Source: Chloroflexota bacterium (GTDB taxonomy: Bacteria; Chloroflexota; Anaerolineae; Anaerolineales; Anaerolineaceae). From it: DNA of 64,000 bases. The translations under genes were made by a program, and so were the position numbers. Below, in pieces: positions 24,727 to 33,214 of this stretch (the first letter of the stretch is position 1; the number at the start of each line of letters is the position of its first letter). Where the stretch lies: positions 54,446 to 118,445 of the forward strand of contig JAKAFP010000009.1 of the NCBI GenBank assembly GCA_021825925.1, written 5' to 3'. The notes below the pieces were generated by a model. It worked only from the letters and a program-made list of their open reading frames with translations, did no database searches and was not told the DNA's origin.

Positions 24727-25209
24727 TTAACCTTCTTCAGTCTCTAACTTATTCACAAAATCCAAATTGTAACGCACAGCACCATGGTCTTTAAATATCA
24801 TGCCTCTTGTTAATCGGATTGCCAAAATAATACAGTTTTCATTCTGTTCATTGTTTGCATAGTCGTACCAATCTGAAAATGCTTTACGAAGTTTTGCTCT
24901 TCGTTCGGCGTTTTTTGGGTCTAAAACCCAACCAAGGTTTTCGCCAATTCCATTTCCGGAGATCCCCTCGAGATGGACCACAAATGCAACCTCTTTGTTT
25001 CGAGCTATTTGCTGCATTTTGTTTGATTTTGCCCAAGTAGTAATATAGAATACGCCGTCTTCATAGTAAGCGTCCACATCACGGGCATAAGGAAAGGGGG
25101 TTCCATCAGCGCTCGGTTCCATTGCGATGGTTGAAAGAGCGATGACATTATCTTTTCCGTTACCACAGCTTTCTTCAAGTATTTTTAATCCTTCTTCGTA
25201 TCTGTTCAA
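24727..25209 (-). CDS. Pyridoxamine 5'-phosphate oxidase-like (split beta-barrel) protein
   Basis: 160 residues. VIALSTIAMEPSADGTPFPYARDVDAYYEDGVFYI and TWAKSNKMQQIARNKEVAFVV are the flavin-binding split-barrel marks; the tail carries IFKDHGAVRYNLDF. Likely binds FMN or F420 and lies in the cytoplasm; substrate unknown. Start is a TTG at 25209, supported by GGAGGAG 6-7 bases upstream and the absence of a better ATG. Confidence 0.82.
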   Translation of the reverse strand: MNRYEEGLKILEESCGNGKDNVIALSTIAMEPSADGTPFPYARDVDAYYEDGVFYITTWAKSNKMQQIARNKEVAFVVHLEGISGNGIGENLGWVLDPKNAERRAKLRKAFSDWYDYANNEQNENCIILAIRLTRGMIFKDHGAVRYNLDFVNKLETEEG

Positions 25210-25330
25210 TTCTATCTCCTCCTATTTTTTTATCGTAACTACTCAATCCGGGGCGGAAGAAGTTCCCGCAGGGGTTGGTAAAAACAGCGTTATTATAGAA
25301 TATAAGTTCTATTTAAACAAGGGGGAATTT

Positions 25331-25426
25331 GAAAAATCCCCCACTCCGATCAGGCCAGAGGACGCCTGGAAGGTCAGGAAGAGACTGGGTTTAGGTGGAC
25401 TCTCTACCGATCTTGAGCCAGGATAA
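25331..25426 (+). pseudogene. Possible remnant of a tyrosine recombinase N-terminal segment
   Basis: The frame here reads KSPTPIRPEDAWKVRKRLGL then ends after LEPG at a TAA. From memory this resembles the amino part of a group of phage-type integrases (PIRPEDVWxIRxRLxL). Nothing recognisable follows, and the upstream part is antisense to the oxidase gene. If right, it is a short scar of a mobile element. Weak call. Confidence 0.3.
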
Positions 25427-25497
25427 AGGTTTGGGGTCGTCAGGCGAGTAAGGCTGCTTCGTGTGCACCCAACCATGCGATGTGTAGCCGGTACACG

Positions 25498-25731
25498 CGC
25501 ACAGCATGGGTCATGCTCAAGATCTGCTCTGGTTTGCCGGCGGTTGGGTTAACCACTGCCTTCACCGGTGCATCTGGCAAGGCCAGTATTAGTTGCAATG
25601 TAGTAGTGGGCACTTTTCATGACCACGTTTTTGTTCTGGTAGGTTGGGCTGACGATGCAATGAAAGCGTTAAAAGTATTGCAAGATGCCTCGAAAATGGC
25701 AGGAAAGGTTTTCTATTTTGGTTTCTGGTAG
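25498..25731 (+). pseudogene. 5'-truncated duplicate of the ACT-domain gene
   Basis: Translation RTAWVMLKICSGLPAVGLTT... and SISCNVVVGTFHDHVFV parallels the C-terminal half of the intact ACT gene (24133-24525), e.g. RASWITLKV and GISCNVVAGTYHDHIFV. Homology starts abruptly at the Arg before Trp; there is no matching amino half upstream in any frame. An extra 11-residue tail extends past the intact protein's end before a TAG. Non-functional duplicate or the leftover of a second ACT gene. Confidence 0.75.
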
Positions 25732-25833
25732 GAGATCAAATTCAAATGTGAATCAAATAAGATTAACATTTTTGGGGAATATCCTGTTGCGAAGGTATAA
25801 TTTTTTATTCAATATATTGGAAAAAATTGGAAA

Positions 25834-26544
25834 ATGAACAAATTGAGAACTGAACACGTTAAACTGGATGACATCCATATCGCTTACACCCAATATGGTG
25901 ACGGCTCGAATTTACTGTTGTTGCATGGCAATTCCGGCAGCAAGAAGTTCTACAAACAATATCAGCTCGAGCACTTCTCCAATTTCCACAGCTATGCACT
26001 CGACAGCCGAGGACATGGTCAAAGCCGATCCAAAGACAACGCTCTGTCTTATGAGCAACAAAGCATGGATGTGCTGAATTTCTGCAAAGTCAACGGTATT
26101 ACCCAATCCAGTGTGATTGGCTACAGCGACGGCGGAAATCTGGCGTTATGGCTGGCGGTTAAAGCGCCCGAGATCTTTACCAGGGTGGTGGCGATCTCTC
26201 CAAATACTTTGGCCAGCGGAACCAGTGAAAGGACGATCTGGGCCATCCAAAAAGCCATCAACTCCATGAAGAAATTACGAAAATTCGGTTTTCCAAACAA
26301 GAAACCGTTGATGCGATTTGAATTGATGCTGACAGACACAGGGATCACTAATGCCGATTTGCAGAACATAAAAACCAGTGTGCTGATCGTGTATGCTGAA
26401 AATGACATGGTCACTGAGGAGCATATTTTAGAAATTTCGTCTCAGATCCCTGGCGGGGAGGTCAAAAAGATCAACGGCTGCAATCACTTTACAATTCCGT
26501 TTCAAAACGAAACCATTAAAACTATGCAAGATTATCTCTTGTAA
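25834..26544 (+). CDS. Alpha/beta hydrolase
   Basis: 236 residues. LLLLHGNSGSKKFY (oxyanion HG), YALDSRGHGQSRS, nucleophile elbow GYSDGGN, acid VYAENDMVTEE and catalytic His in NGCNHFTIP make a full triad. Probably a cytoplasmic esterase or related enzyme. It is followed by the SDR gene 13 bp later and likely shares its message. Confidence 0.9.
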   Translation: MNKLRTEHVKLDDIHIAYTQYGDGSNLLLLHGNSGSKKFYKQYQLEHFSNFHSYALDSRGHGQSRSKDNALSYEQQSMDVLNFCKVNGITQSSVIGYSDGGNLALWLAVKAPEIFTRVVAISPNTLASGTSERTIWAIQKAINSMKKLRKFGFPNKKPLMRFELMLTDTGITNADLQNIKTSVLIVYAENDMVTEEHILEISSQIPGGEVKKINGCNHFTIPFQNETIKTMQDYLL

Positions 26545-26557
26545 AAAGGAATGTTTG

Positions 26558-27259
26558 ATGAAACTACTTGAAGATAGATGGGCACTGATTACAGGTTCAA
26601 GCCGGGGAATTGGCCAGCAGATCGCACTGGGGTTGGCAGAGCGAAAGTGTAATGTGATCATCCACGGAAGGTCATTGGAAAACACGGCCAGAACAATGGA
26701 GCTGCTTAAGCCCAGCGGGGTGAAAACCTATGCAGTCTCAGGCGTTCTGGATAGTTCCAACGGTGTGGAAGAATTGATCAATAAGGTTAATGACCTGCCA
26801 GTTAAACTGGATATTCTCTACAACAACGCCGCGGTCATGAGTCAATGGCTGCCGATGTGGCAGATCCCACAGACTGAATGGTTGAAAATTTTTCAAACCA
26901 ACCTTTTTGCTATGGTGCAGCTTTGCACCGCTTTTGCCCCCGGCATGAAAGAACGCGGATTTGGACGGATCATTAATCTGACTTCCGGGATTAAAGACAC
27001 CCCTGAATTGACCCCTTATAGTGTCTCAAAGGCGGCAGTGGATAAATACAGCCGCGATCTGGCTTATGAGTTAAGAGGGAGTAACGTTTTAGTTAATTAC
27101 CTTGATCCAGGTTGGCTGAAAACGGACATGGGTGGTCCAAACGCGGATCATCCGGTTGAAACCGTATTACCCGGCGCACTGGTGCCCGCACTATTGGAGG
27201 ATAACGGTCCATCGGGTCAGTTTTTTGCGGCACAAGATTACAGCATGTTGGAAAAATAA
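26558..27259 (+). CDS. SDR-family NAD(P)-dependent oxidoreductase
   Basis: 233 residues. TGSSRGIGQQIALGLA cofactor motif, LYNNAAV, INLTSGIKDTPELTPYSVSK with the Ser and Tyr-x-x-x-Lys triad, and LDPGWLKTDMGGP ending the fold. Classical SDR length. AAGGA precedes ATG 26558 by 7 bases. Substrate unknown. Ends at a terminator. Confidence 0.92.
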   Translation: MKLLEDRWALITGSSRGIGQQIALGLAERKCNVIIHGRSLENTARTMELLKPSGVKTYAVSGVLDSSNGVEELINKVNDLPVKLDILYNNAAVMSQWLPMWQIPQTEWLKIFQTNLFAMVQLCTAFAPGMKERGFGRIINLTSGIKDTPELTPYSVSKAAVDKYSRDLAYELRGSNVLVNYLDPGWLKTDMGGPNADHPVETVLPGALVPALLEDNGPSGQFFAAQDYSMLEK

Positions 27260-27277
27260 CCTTAATCAACTAAAAAG

Positions 27278-27314
27278 CAACGAGCCGATACTGGTGATCG
27301 GCTCGTTGTTTGTT
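27278..27314. terminator. Bidirectional terminator
   Basis: CAACGAGCCGAT (27278-27289) and ATCGGCTCGTTG (27297-27308), loop of 7, tail TTTGTTGG on plus; A-rich left flank gives U's on minus. Between the SDR gene (+) and the Flp pilin gene (-). Confidence 0.85.
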
Positions 27315-27333
27315 GGTGGTACAGTGATTCGTA

Positions 27334-27489
27334 CTAGACAGCAGACAGTGAAGAGTTGATCTTGCTGAAGACACCGCCAATTTGAGGTCCGAGCAAGCGC
27401 AAGACAACGATCACAACCACAGCGATGAGCACGAGGATCAGTGCATATTCGATCAAACCTTGGCCTTTTTCTTTAGGGGCGAATAACAT
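27334..27489 (-). CDS. Flp-type (type IVb) pilin
   Basis: 51 residues: MLFAPKEKGQGLIEYALILV, hydrophobic helix to about residue 30, then RLLGPQIGGVFSKINSSLSAV. The motif GQGLIEYALIL is the Flp pilin processing and assembly signature (prepilin peptidase cuts after the Gly before LIEY-type residues; Glu at +5 guides assembly). AGGAG sits about 7 bases before ATG 27489. No TadA/TadB/CpaB secretion genes lie nearby, so it would be assembled by a machine encoded elsewhere. Missed easily because of its size. Confidence 0.88.
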   Translation of the reverse strand: MLFAPKEKGQGLIEYALILVLIAVVVIVVLRLLGPQIGGVFSKINSSLSAV

Positions 27490-27716
27490 ATTATTTCTCC
27501 TTTTCCAATAAATGAATGTTAATTAAATTATAGCGATAGAAAAGCGGATTTCAAGGGTTTGACATTACAGCGACATTACAATTAAATAATAAATTGGATT
27601 TTGTGCAATTCAACCAATTTGATTTTGACCAACATCAATTGCGGACTTTTAGTTTTCTCACAAACCTGCTCTATAATTGAGAAATGCAATTATTTTTCAT
27701 CAGGAGAGTCTACAAC

Positions 27717-28976
27717 ATGGCATCGAAAAAACTCCGTTCCATTGGTTTTGTGTTTCTTTTGGTTATCGTATTATTGGCAGGATGCTCCCAGCCGGCAGCG
27801 GTCATTCCGGCTGCCACACAGGCAGTTAGTGAAGCGGCCACCGAGACCGCAGTCGTCACCTCCATGCCCACCTGGCAAGTGACTGATGTCGGTCCGCTGC
27901 AGTTTAACCCCGGCACAACTTTCATGCAGACGCCAGGTGATCTGCAGCCTAATACCGCCATCCGTTTTACCGTCACGGCGTTACAGGGGCAGCAGGTTTC
28001 GATGTGGTTGACCACGGAACCGGCCTCTGTGGAATCGCCGCTGGCAACACTTTCGATCATGGATGCCACCGGGACTGTGCTGACGACTGAGCCTGAAGCT
28101 TATTGGAGTCAGGTATTATCTGCAGATCAAAAACTGACGGTTGAGATCAAATCGTTGGCAAAAGAGAATATCCTTTATTCATTCATGATCGAAATCCCGG
28201 CAGAGACTGTTGACCCGGCTTTTGGCGCAGTTTACGAACCCATTGACCTTGGGATATGCCAGCTGCTGCAACAGGAAACCGCCACCGCACTCAATAAAGA
28301 AGTTGCTTTTGAATCTTACGCGCCGTTTTTGGACGCCGTTGGCCGCGAAGCCGGCCAGGGCTGCAGGTTGAAAGCCATTGGCACAGGCGCTGATTTCTCC
28401 GACCCGGCCAGTGTGGTCGGTACTTTGGTCAAAACGTTAGGTGCCGGTTGGACCCAGGCACAAAACTATTCCGCCGACGGCGTGACAGGGTCGGCTGCAG
28501 GGTTGTACCGTGACATGGCATTAATGCTGATCAAAGTCAACTGGAAGCCTGATATGGGTGTGGAATGCCCCGCAGACCAGCCGTTGGATGCCTGTGGATT
28601 GACCCCGGAACAAAAAATTTACACGGTTGAAATTGACCTGGCGCAATACAAAGCCGATTTTTCGATGGACGGCCATTGGGTGGATTCCAGCACCGGTTTT
28701 ACCCTGGACCTTTACCAGGATTGGAAGCAGATCTATGGTCAGCATGAAGTGGTGGCTCAAGGCGGCAACAAAATTGATTCGCTTGAGGCTTCCATTAATG
28801 GGTGGCTGAAAGACAAAGTGGCAACTGTGCAGTTCCAAAGCTCGTTTAGCGATCAACCCGGTACAGCCGAGATCACGTATATTGATGTGAACACCATCCA
28901 GTGGAAAATCACCGCTGCTCCTGAAGGAGAATTTTATTTGCCGGCAGAAGCCACGCTCACTCGAATGCCTCAATAA
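27717..28976 (+). CDS. Lipoprotein with Ala/Thr-rich linker, unknown function
   Basis: 419 residues. Signal peptide with lipobox LLAGC (Cys near residue 24) and an Ala/Thr/Val linker (AAVIPAATQAVSEAATETAV). Then a beta-rich domain resembling pre-peptidase/sugar-binding folds (NTAIRFTVTALQGQQVSMWLTTEP) and a mixed domain ending in SFSDQPGTAEITYIDVNTIQW. No catalytic motif seen. CAGGAGAG precedes the ATG by 8 bases; TATAAT at 27672-27677 may be its -10. Outer-face lipoprotein. Confidence 0.78.
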   Translation: MASKKLRSIGFVFLLVIVLLAGCSQPAAVIPAATQAVSEAATETAVVTSMPTWQVTDVGPLQFNPGTTFMQTPGDLQPNTAIRFTVTALQGQQVSMWLTTEPASVESPLATLSIMDATGTVLTTEPEAYWSQVLSADQKLTVEIKSLAKENILYSFMIEIPAETVDPAFGAVYEPIDLGICQLLQQETATALNKEVAFESYAPFLDAVGREAGQGCRLKAIGTGADFSDPASVVGTLVKTLGAGWTQAQNYSADGVTGSAAGLYRDMALMLIKVNWKPDMGVECPADQPLDACGLTPEQKIYTVEIDLAQYKADFSMDGHWVDSSTGFTLDLYQDWKQIYGQHEVVAQGGNKIDSLEASINGWLKDKVATVQFQSSFSDQPGTAEITYIDVNTIQWKITAAPEGEFYLPAEATLTRMPQ

Positions 28977-28998
28977 TGAGATAGTAAATCTGCAAAAG

Positions 28999-29032
28999 GT
29001 GCCTTCCCGAAAAAATACGGAAGGCACTTATT
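28999..29032 (+). terminator. Terminator after lipoprotein gene
   Basis: GTGCCTTCC (28999-29007) and GGAAGGCAC (29019-29027), loop of 11, then TTATT. Moderate U-tract. Confidence 0.6.
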
Positions 29033-29087
29033 GTAATCTGATCAATGCCGCTATAATTATGGGCGTGGTTGGGAAAAAGAGGAGCAT

Positions 29088-29927
29088 ATGAATCTGAAAG
29101 ATATTGTTAATCGAAGTGAAATACCGATTCCGTGGACGGAAGGCGAAAAAATCCCTTGGGATGAACCTGCTTTCAGCCAGCGCATGCTGCGCGAGCACCT
29201 GTCTCAGGAACATGATGCTGCCAGTCGCAGATTTGCGATCATTGATCAACATGTGACCTGGATCCATACAACATTGTTGAAAGAACAACCTTCCAGGCTG
29301 CTCGATCTGGGCTGCGGACCAGGGTTTTATGTTTCGCGACTGGCCATCCTTGGGCATACCTGCACGGGGGTTGATTTCTCACCCGCCTCCATTGAGTATG
29401 CAAAAAAAAGGAATGAAGAACAATATACCGGCATTAATCTCTTTCAACACGACGTGCGCACTTTTGAATACGGCAGCGGTTACGACCTGGTCATGCTGAT
29501 TTATGGAGAGTTCAACACCTTCCGTAAGCCTGACGCGCGGAGTATTTTGAAAAAGGCGCAAGATGCGCTCAAAGAGGATGGGCGTTTATTGATCGAGTTG
29601 AATTCTTATAGCTGCCTGCACAACTTTGGGCTGACTGCTCCCGGCTGGCATGCGGCTCCAGGCGGATTGTTCTCAGCGCAGCCCTATCTATTTTTGGAAG
29701 AGAGCTTCTGGAATGAGGAACTGCAGGCGGCGACACGTAGGATGTATGTGATTGATGCGGCCAGCGGAGATGTACAGCAGATGGCGGATAACCACCAGGC
29801 TTACACCAAGGATGATCTGCGCCTCATGGCAATTGAATGCGGTTTTACAAAAGTGGAGTTTCATGCCAACTGGCCGGGACAAATGGATGATTCGGGTGAC
29901 TACCTGTTGATGGTGTGTCAAAAATGA
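29088..29927 (+). CDS. SAM-dependent methyltransferase
   Basis: 279 residues. Motif I LLDLGCGPGFYVSRLA (~72-86), motif II CTGVDFSPASIEYAKKR, then DLVMLIYGEFNTFRKPDA and LIELNSYSCLHNFG. The front 70 residues (PWDEPAFSQRMLREHLSQEHDAASRR) and the C-terminal half with EESFWNEELQAATRRMYVID fit a group of small-molecule methyltransferases. Substrate unknown. AGAGGAGC sits ahead of the ATG. Confidence 0.87.
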   Translation: MNLKDIVNRSEIPIPWTEGEKIPWDEPAFSQRMLREHLSQEHDAASRRFAIIDQHVTWIHTTLLKEQPSRLLDLGCGPGFYVSRLAILGHTCTGVDFSPASIEYAKKRNEEQYTGINLFQHDVRTFEYGSGYDLVMLIYGEFNTFRKPDARSILKKAQDALKEDGRLLIELNSYSCLHNFGLTAPGWHAAPGGLFSAQPYLFLEESFWNEELQAATRRMYVIDAASGDVQQMADNHQAYTKDDLRLMAIECGFTKVEFHANWPGQMDDSGDYLLMVCQK

Positions 29928-30007
29928 GTTGGAATACTCCGATTTTCCTGAACTGCACTTTATGAGGCATAATAAGGGCGTAATATATTATTTTTTGGGT
30001 GATCAAT

Positions 30008-30883
30008 ATGAGTAAACGCATAATTTTGGTTACTGGCGGGGCCGGGCATGTGGGTTCACACCTGGTGGAACTGCTGGTGAAGGATCCGGAAAACAGGGTG
30101 ATCTCGCTGGATAATTATTTCAATGGCAGCGAGGATAATCACATCTCCGGGGCGGAGTATAGGCGCGGACACACCAAGGACATTGAGAGCCTGGTTCCAG
30201 AAACGCCTGACCTGGTCTATCATTTGGGCGAATATGCGCGCATCACCCCCTCGCGTGAAGAACCGGCGCTGGTCTATGACATGAACATCACAGGCACTTT
30301 TGCGGTGGTTGAATACTGCCGCCAGCATAAGGTAAACAAACTGGTGTATGCGGCGTCCAGCACCCGTTTTGCGGTGGAAGGCAACGGCCGGCATCAGAAC
30401 ATGTACTCGTTTACAAAATCGGTCAATGTGGACCTGATCAACGATTATGGTAAATGGTATGACCTGCCATATGCCATCTGTTACTTTTACAACGGCTTCG
30501 GTCCGCGTGAGCGGGGAGACAGCAAGTATGCCACGGTGATTGCCAAGTTTGAACAGCTTTACCTCAAAGGGCAGCCGCTTCCGGTGGTCAAACCGGGCAC
30601 ACAGAAACGCGCTTTTACCTATGTGAAAGACCTGGCAAGAGGCATCATGCTGACAGGCGAGAGGGGCTGGGGTGACGGCTACGCTTTGGGGGCTCAACAC
30701 AGCCATTCCATCCTCGAGATCGCCGAGGCCTTTGGCGGGCCGGTGGAGTGGGTGGACGGCTATCCCGGGCGGGAAGAATCGGCAAACGACACCACCAAGG
30801 CGCGGCAGGAACTGGGTTGGCAAACCACAGTGGATATAATGGATTACATCAGAGAGTATGTGAAGGACCATCCACGAAAGTAA
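30008..30883 (+). CDS. NAD-dependent nucleoside-diphosphate-sugar epimerase/dehydratase
   Basis: 291 residues, extended SDR. GGAGHVGSHLVELL at the front, then YHLGEYARITPSREEP and VYAASSTRF, with Tyr-x-x-x-Lys in MYSFTK. YNGFGPRERGDSKYATVIAKF and KRAFTYVKDLARG are marks of UDP-sugar epimerases/dehydratases. It lacks the Ser-Ala loop spelling of GalE (here AASS), so the exact sugar is open. ATG 30008 is placed with GGGTGA upstream; an in-frame GTG is 9 bases before. Terminator after it. Confidence 0.87.
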   Translation: MSKRIILVTGGAGHVGSHLVELLVKDPENRVISLDNYFNGSEDNHISGAEYRRGHTKDIESLVPETPDLVYHLGEYARITPSREEPALVYDMNITGTFAVVEYCRQHKVNKLVYAASSTRFAVEGNGRHQNMYSFTKSVNVDLINDYGKWYDLPYAICYFYNGFGPRERGDSKYATVIAKFEQLYLKGQPLPVVKPGTQKRAFTYVKDLARGIMLTGERGWGDGYALGAQHSHSILEIAEAFGGPVEWVDGYPGREESANDTTKARQELGWQTTVDIMDYIREYVKDHPRK

Positions 30884-30928
30884 AGGTTTGAGGCCAGTTT
30901 TTTGATAAGCGTTTTTTGTCAGGTTTCC

Positions 30929-30962
30929 ATGGTTTCACAATTAGTGAAACCATTTTTTTTAT
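30929..30962 (+). terminator. Strong Rho-independent terminator
   Basis: ATGGTTTCAC (30929-30938) and GTGAAACCAT (30944-30953), loop AATTA, then a run of T's to about 30961. Confidence 0.92.
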
Positions 30963-31029
30963 TTTAAACGAAACTGTCATTGGGTATAATGTACCCATTA
31001 AATCTTGGTTCAGAAATTCAGGTCGCCTT

Positions 31030-31347
31030 ATGTCAACCCCATCCATAGAATATATCATTTCGATCACCTCGCGGGATTGCAACGGCACCCTCCATGAGAT
31101 CTGAGGCGCGCTGGCTGAACTGGCCGGCAACATTGCGGATTTACGCCCAAGCCTGATGTGTGCTTAATACACCATGATCAAGCGGGCGAGCTTCCCTGCT
31201 GCGGTCAGCCAGCCGGCCATTGAGGCAAAACTAGCCATCGGCATGATCAACGGCAAGACCACCGCGGTGCGACGCGTGGGCAAGTCGGGGCGGTTCATTG
31301 CCTTTGGCGGCAAGATTCCGCCGTCCATCCACAGTTTGAAGAATTAA
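31030..31347 (+). pseudogene. ACT-domain (glycine-cleavage-regulator-like) gene with two in-frame stops
   Basis: One continuous frame of 105 codons reads like an ACT protein (SIEYIISITSRDCNGTLHEI - stop - GALAELAGNIADLRPS - stop - YTMIKRASFPAAVS... and the tail RVGKSGRFIAFGGKIPPSIH). The stops are TGA at 31102-31104 and TAA at 31165-31167, both inside blocks that are conserved in ACT_6 proteins (LxExxGALAELGANIxDL; then YFTMI). Frame is kept on both sides, so decay is recent. TATAAT at 30985-30990 may be the old -10 box. The TGA could in principle be recoded, but the TAA could not. Confidence 0.85.
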
Positions 31348-31370
31348 CTTTTCAAACACTTTTTCAATTC

Positions 31371-31409
31371 CAGCAGGATTCCTTTCAAGGTGGGTCCTGC
31401 TGTTTTTTT
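31371..31409 (+). terminator. Terminator after the ACT pseudogene
   Basis: CAGCAGGAT (31371-31379) and GTCCTGCTG (31394-31402, one G-T), then seven T's. Confidence 0.82.
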
Positions 31410-31450
31410 CATATCCATATAATGCATAACTAACCCGGGTTCCAGTGTTA

Positions 31451-31485
31451 ATAAACCTAACAATACGAGTGTTTGTTAGGTTTAT
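31451..31485. repeat. 13-bp inverted repeat upstream of GMC gene
   Basis: ATAAACCTAACAA (31451-31463) and TTGTTAGGTTTAT (31473-31485). Its core CCTAAC/GTTAGG is also in the repeats around the TIR island. It ends 26 bp ahead of the ATG 31512, so could be an operator or hairpin in the leader. Confidence 0.7.
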
Positions 31486-31511
31486 TTCGTGTTATGAAAG
31501 GCTCTTTATAA

Positions 31512-33068
31512 ATGGATTCATATGATTTCATTGTGATCGGTTCAGGTTTTGGCGGAGCGGTATCCGCTTTGAGATTGGCGCAAAAAGGCTACAAGGTGGC
31601 GGTACTCGAAAAGGGTTTGCGCTACCGCAACCAGGATTTCCCCAAGACCAACTGGAATCTGCGAAAATCCATCTGGATGCCCAGGCTGGGAATGCTTGGT
31701 ATTCAGTCGCTGACACTGCTTCGCCATGTTTTGGTGCTTAACGGCGTGGGGGTGGGCGGCGGCAGCCTGGTGTATGCCAACCAGTTGATCGTGCCCAATG
31801 ACGATATTTTCGAGAAACCCGAATGGGGCGGCAGCGGATGGAAGCAAAAGCTTGCTCCACATTATCAAGAAGCCAGCCGTATGCTGGGGGCGGTAACCTG
31901 CCCAAGCATTGGCAACGCGGACTCGGTCCTACGTGAAGTGGGCATCGAACTGCGCGGCGAGGATACATTCCACATCAACCCGGTGGGGGTTTTCTTCGGC
32001 GAAGCGGATAAAACCGTGCCTGATCCCTACTTTGGCGGTGAGGGCCCTGAACGCACCGGCTGCAAGTTCTGCGGCGCGTGCATGATCGGATGCCCAAACG
32101 GCGCCAAGAACACGCTGGATAAGAATTACCTGTACCTGGCCGAGAAAATGGGTGTTGCCATCATTTCCGAGACCGAGGTCAAGGAAGTAAAGCCAATCGC
32201 GGGAAACCGCTATCAGCTTAAGGCGGTCACTTCGCACGGCCTTTCTCATAAGGAATCCATATATGAATGCAGTGGGGTGGTGTTCAGCGGCGGCGTGTTA
32301 GGAACAGTAAAACTGCTGATGGACTGCAAAGAAAAGGGTCTGCTGCCCAGACTCTCGGATAAATTGGGTGATTTCACCCGCACCAATTCAGAGGCCATAT
32401 TGGGGGTGGATTCACGCGATCACAGCAAGGATTGGAACGACCATATTGCCATCACCTCGGGCATATACCCGGATGCGAACACTCACATTGAAGTGGTCCG
32501 ATATAACAAGGGATCTGATGTGATGTATGCCCTCGCCACGGTATTGACCGATGGCGGAGGGAAGATCCCAAGGGTGCTGCGCTTTTTCGGTAACATCCTC
32601 AGGCACCCGCTTCAGTTTTTACGGGGGTTGTGGATCCCCGGACAAAGTGCACGCACTTCTGTCATCCTGGTGATGCAATCCACCGAGAATTACCTTCGCA
32701 TCAAGAGAACACGGTTTGGATTGGATTCACGGCTGCCCGAGAAGGGTCAGCGCATCCCCACCTATATCCCCATCGCCAACCAGGTGACACGCAAGATGGC
32801 TGAGAAGATGAAGGGGTTCCCCAAGGGGAGCTGGTTTGAGGTGTTGCTGGATGCTCCAACCACTGCTCACATTCTGGGGGGATGTGTCATGGCAAAATCC
32901 CCGGCTGAGGGTGTGGTGGACCAGGAGGGCAGGGTTTTCGGCTATCCAGGCTTGTATGTGGCGGATGGATCGGTCGTGCCGGTCAATTTGAATGCCAACC
33001 CGGCGCTGACGATCACTGCTTTGTCTGAATACATCATGGCTCAAATACCAAAGAAAATTACGCAATAA
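31512..33068 (+). CDS. GMC-type FAD oxidoreductase (cholesterol-oxidase-like)
   Basis: 518 residues. FAD fold VIGSGFGGAVSALRLAQKGYKVAVLEKG, GVGVGGGSLVYANQL (GMC signature 1 region), a Cys cluster CKFCGACMIGC at about 190, and the carboxyl His/Asn region HILGGCVMAKSP and LYVADGSVVPVNLNANPALTITAL. Oxidises alcohol groups of sterol-like or similar molecules; no signal peptide. The Cys cluster looks like an Fe-S site but is common in this bacterial branch. Substrate unknown. Confidence 0.87.
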   Translation: MDSYDFIVIGSGFGGAVSALRLAQKGYKVAVLEKGLRYRNQDFPKTNWNLRKSIWMPRLGMLGIQSLTLLRHVLVLNGVGVGGGSLVYANQLIVPNDDIFEKPEWGGSGWKQKLAPHYQEASRMLGAVTCPSIGNADSVLREVGIELRGEDTFHINPVGVFFGEADKTVPDPYFGGEGPERTGCKFCGACMIGCPNGAKNTLDKNYLYLAEKMGVAIISETEVKEVKPIAGNRYQLKAVTSHGLSHKESIYECSGVVFSGGVLGTVKLLMDCKEKGLLPRLSDKLGDFTRTNSEAILGVDSRDHSKDWNDHIAITSGIYPDANTHIEVVRYNKGSDVMYALATVLTDGGGKIPRVLRFFGNILRHPLQFLRGLWIPGQSARTSVILVMQSTENYLRIKRTRFGLDSRLPEKGQRIPTYIPIANQVTRKMAEKMKGFPKGSWFEVLLDAPTTAHILGGCVMAKSPAEGVVDQEGRVFGYPGLYVADGSVVPVNLNANPALTITALSEYIMAQIPKKITQ

Positions 33069-33155
33069 TTGCAGGCATTCACTATAAACTTGACAAGAAA
33101 AGTGTGGGAAATATTCCCTCTCCCCCGCCCCCTACGCTATGCGTGAGGGGGCTTT

Positions 33156-33181
33156 CCCCTCTCCCAGGCTTGGGAGAGGGG
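33156..33181. repeat. Hairpin CCCCTCTCCCA/TGGGAGAGGGG
   Basis: 11-bp perfect arms (33156-33166, 33171-33181) with a 4-base loop, inside a C/G-rich non-coding stretch (33115-33195) of the kind that is repeated in many genomes. Between convergent GMC and SDR genes; no U-tract. Confidence 0.7.
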
Positions 33182-33214
33182 TGCAGGGGTGAGGCTGGGA
33201 TTAGCAATTCCGAA

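Noticed and set aside
31102..31104. Selenocysteine at the TGA of the ACT gene
   Set aside because: A second stop (TAA) follows 20 codons later, no Cys is expected at that site in the family, and no hairpin directly after the TGA is apparent.
33110..33195. Transposon end or attachment site from the C/G-rich repeats
   Set aside because: The sequence is a simple hairpin and low-complexity repeat with no target duplication or transposase nearby.
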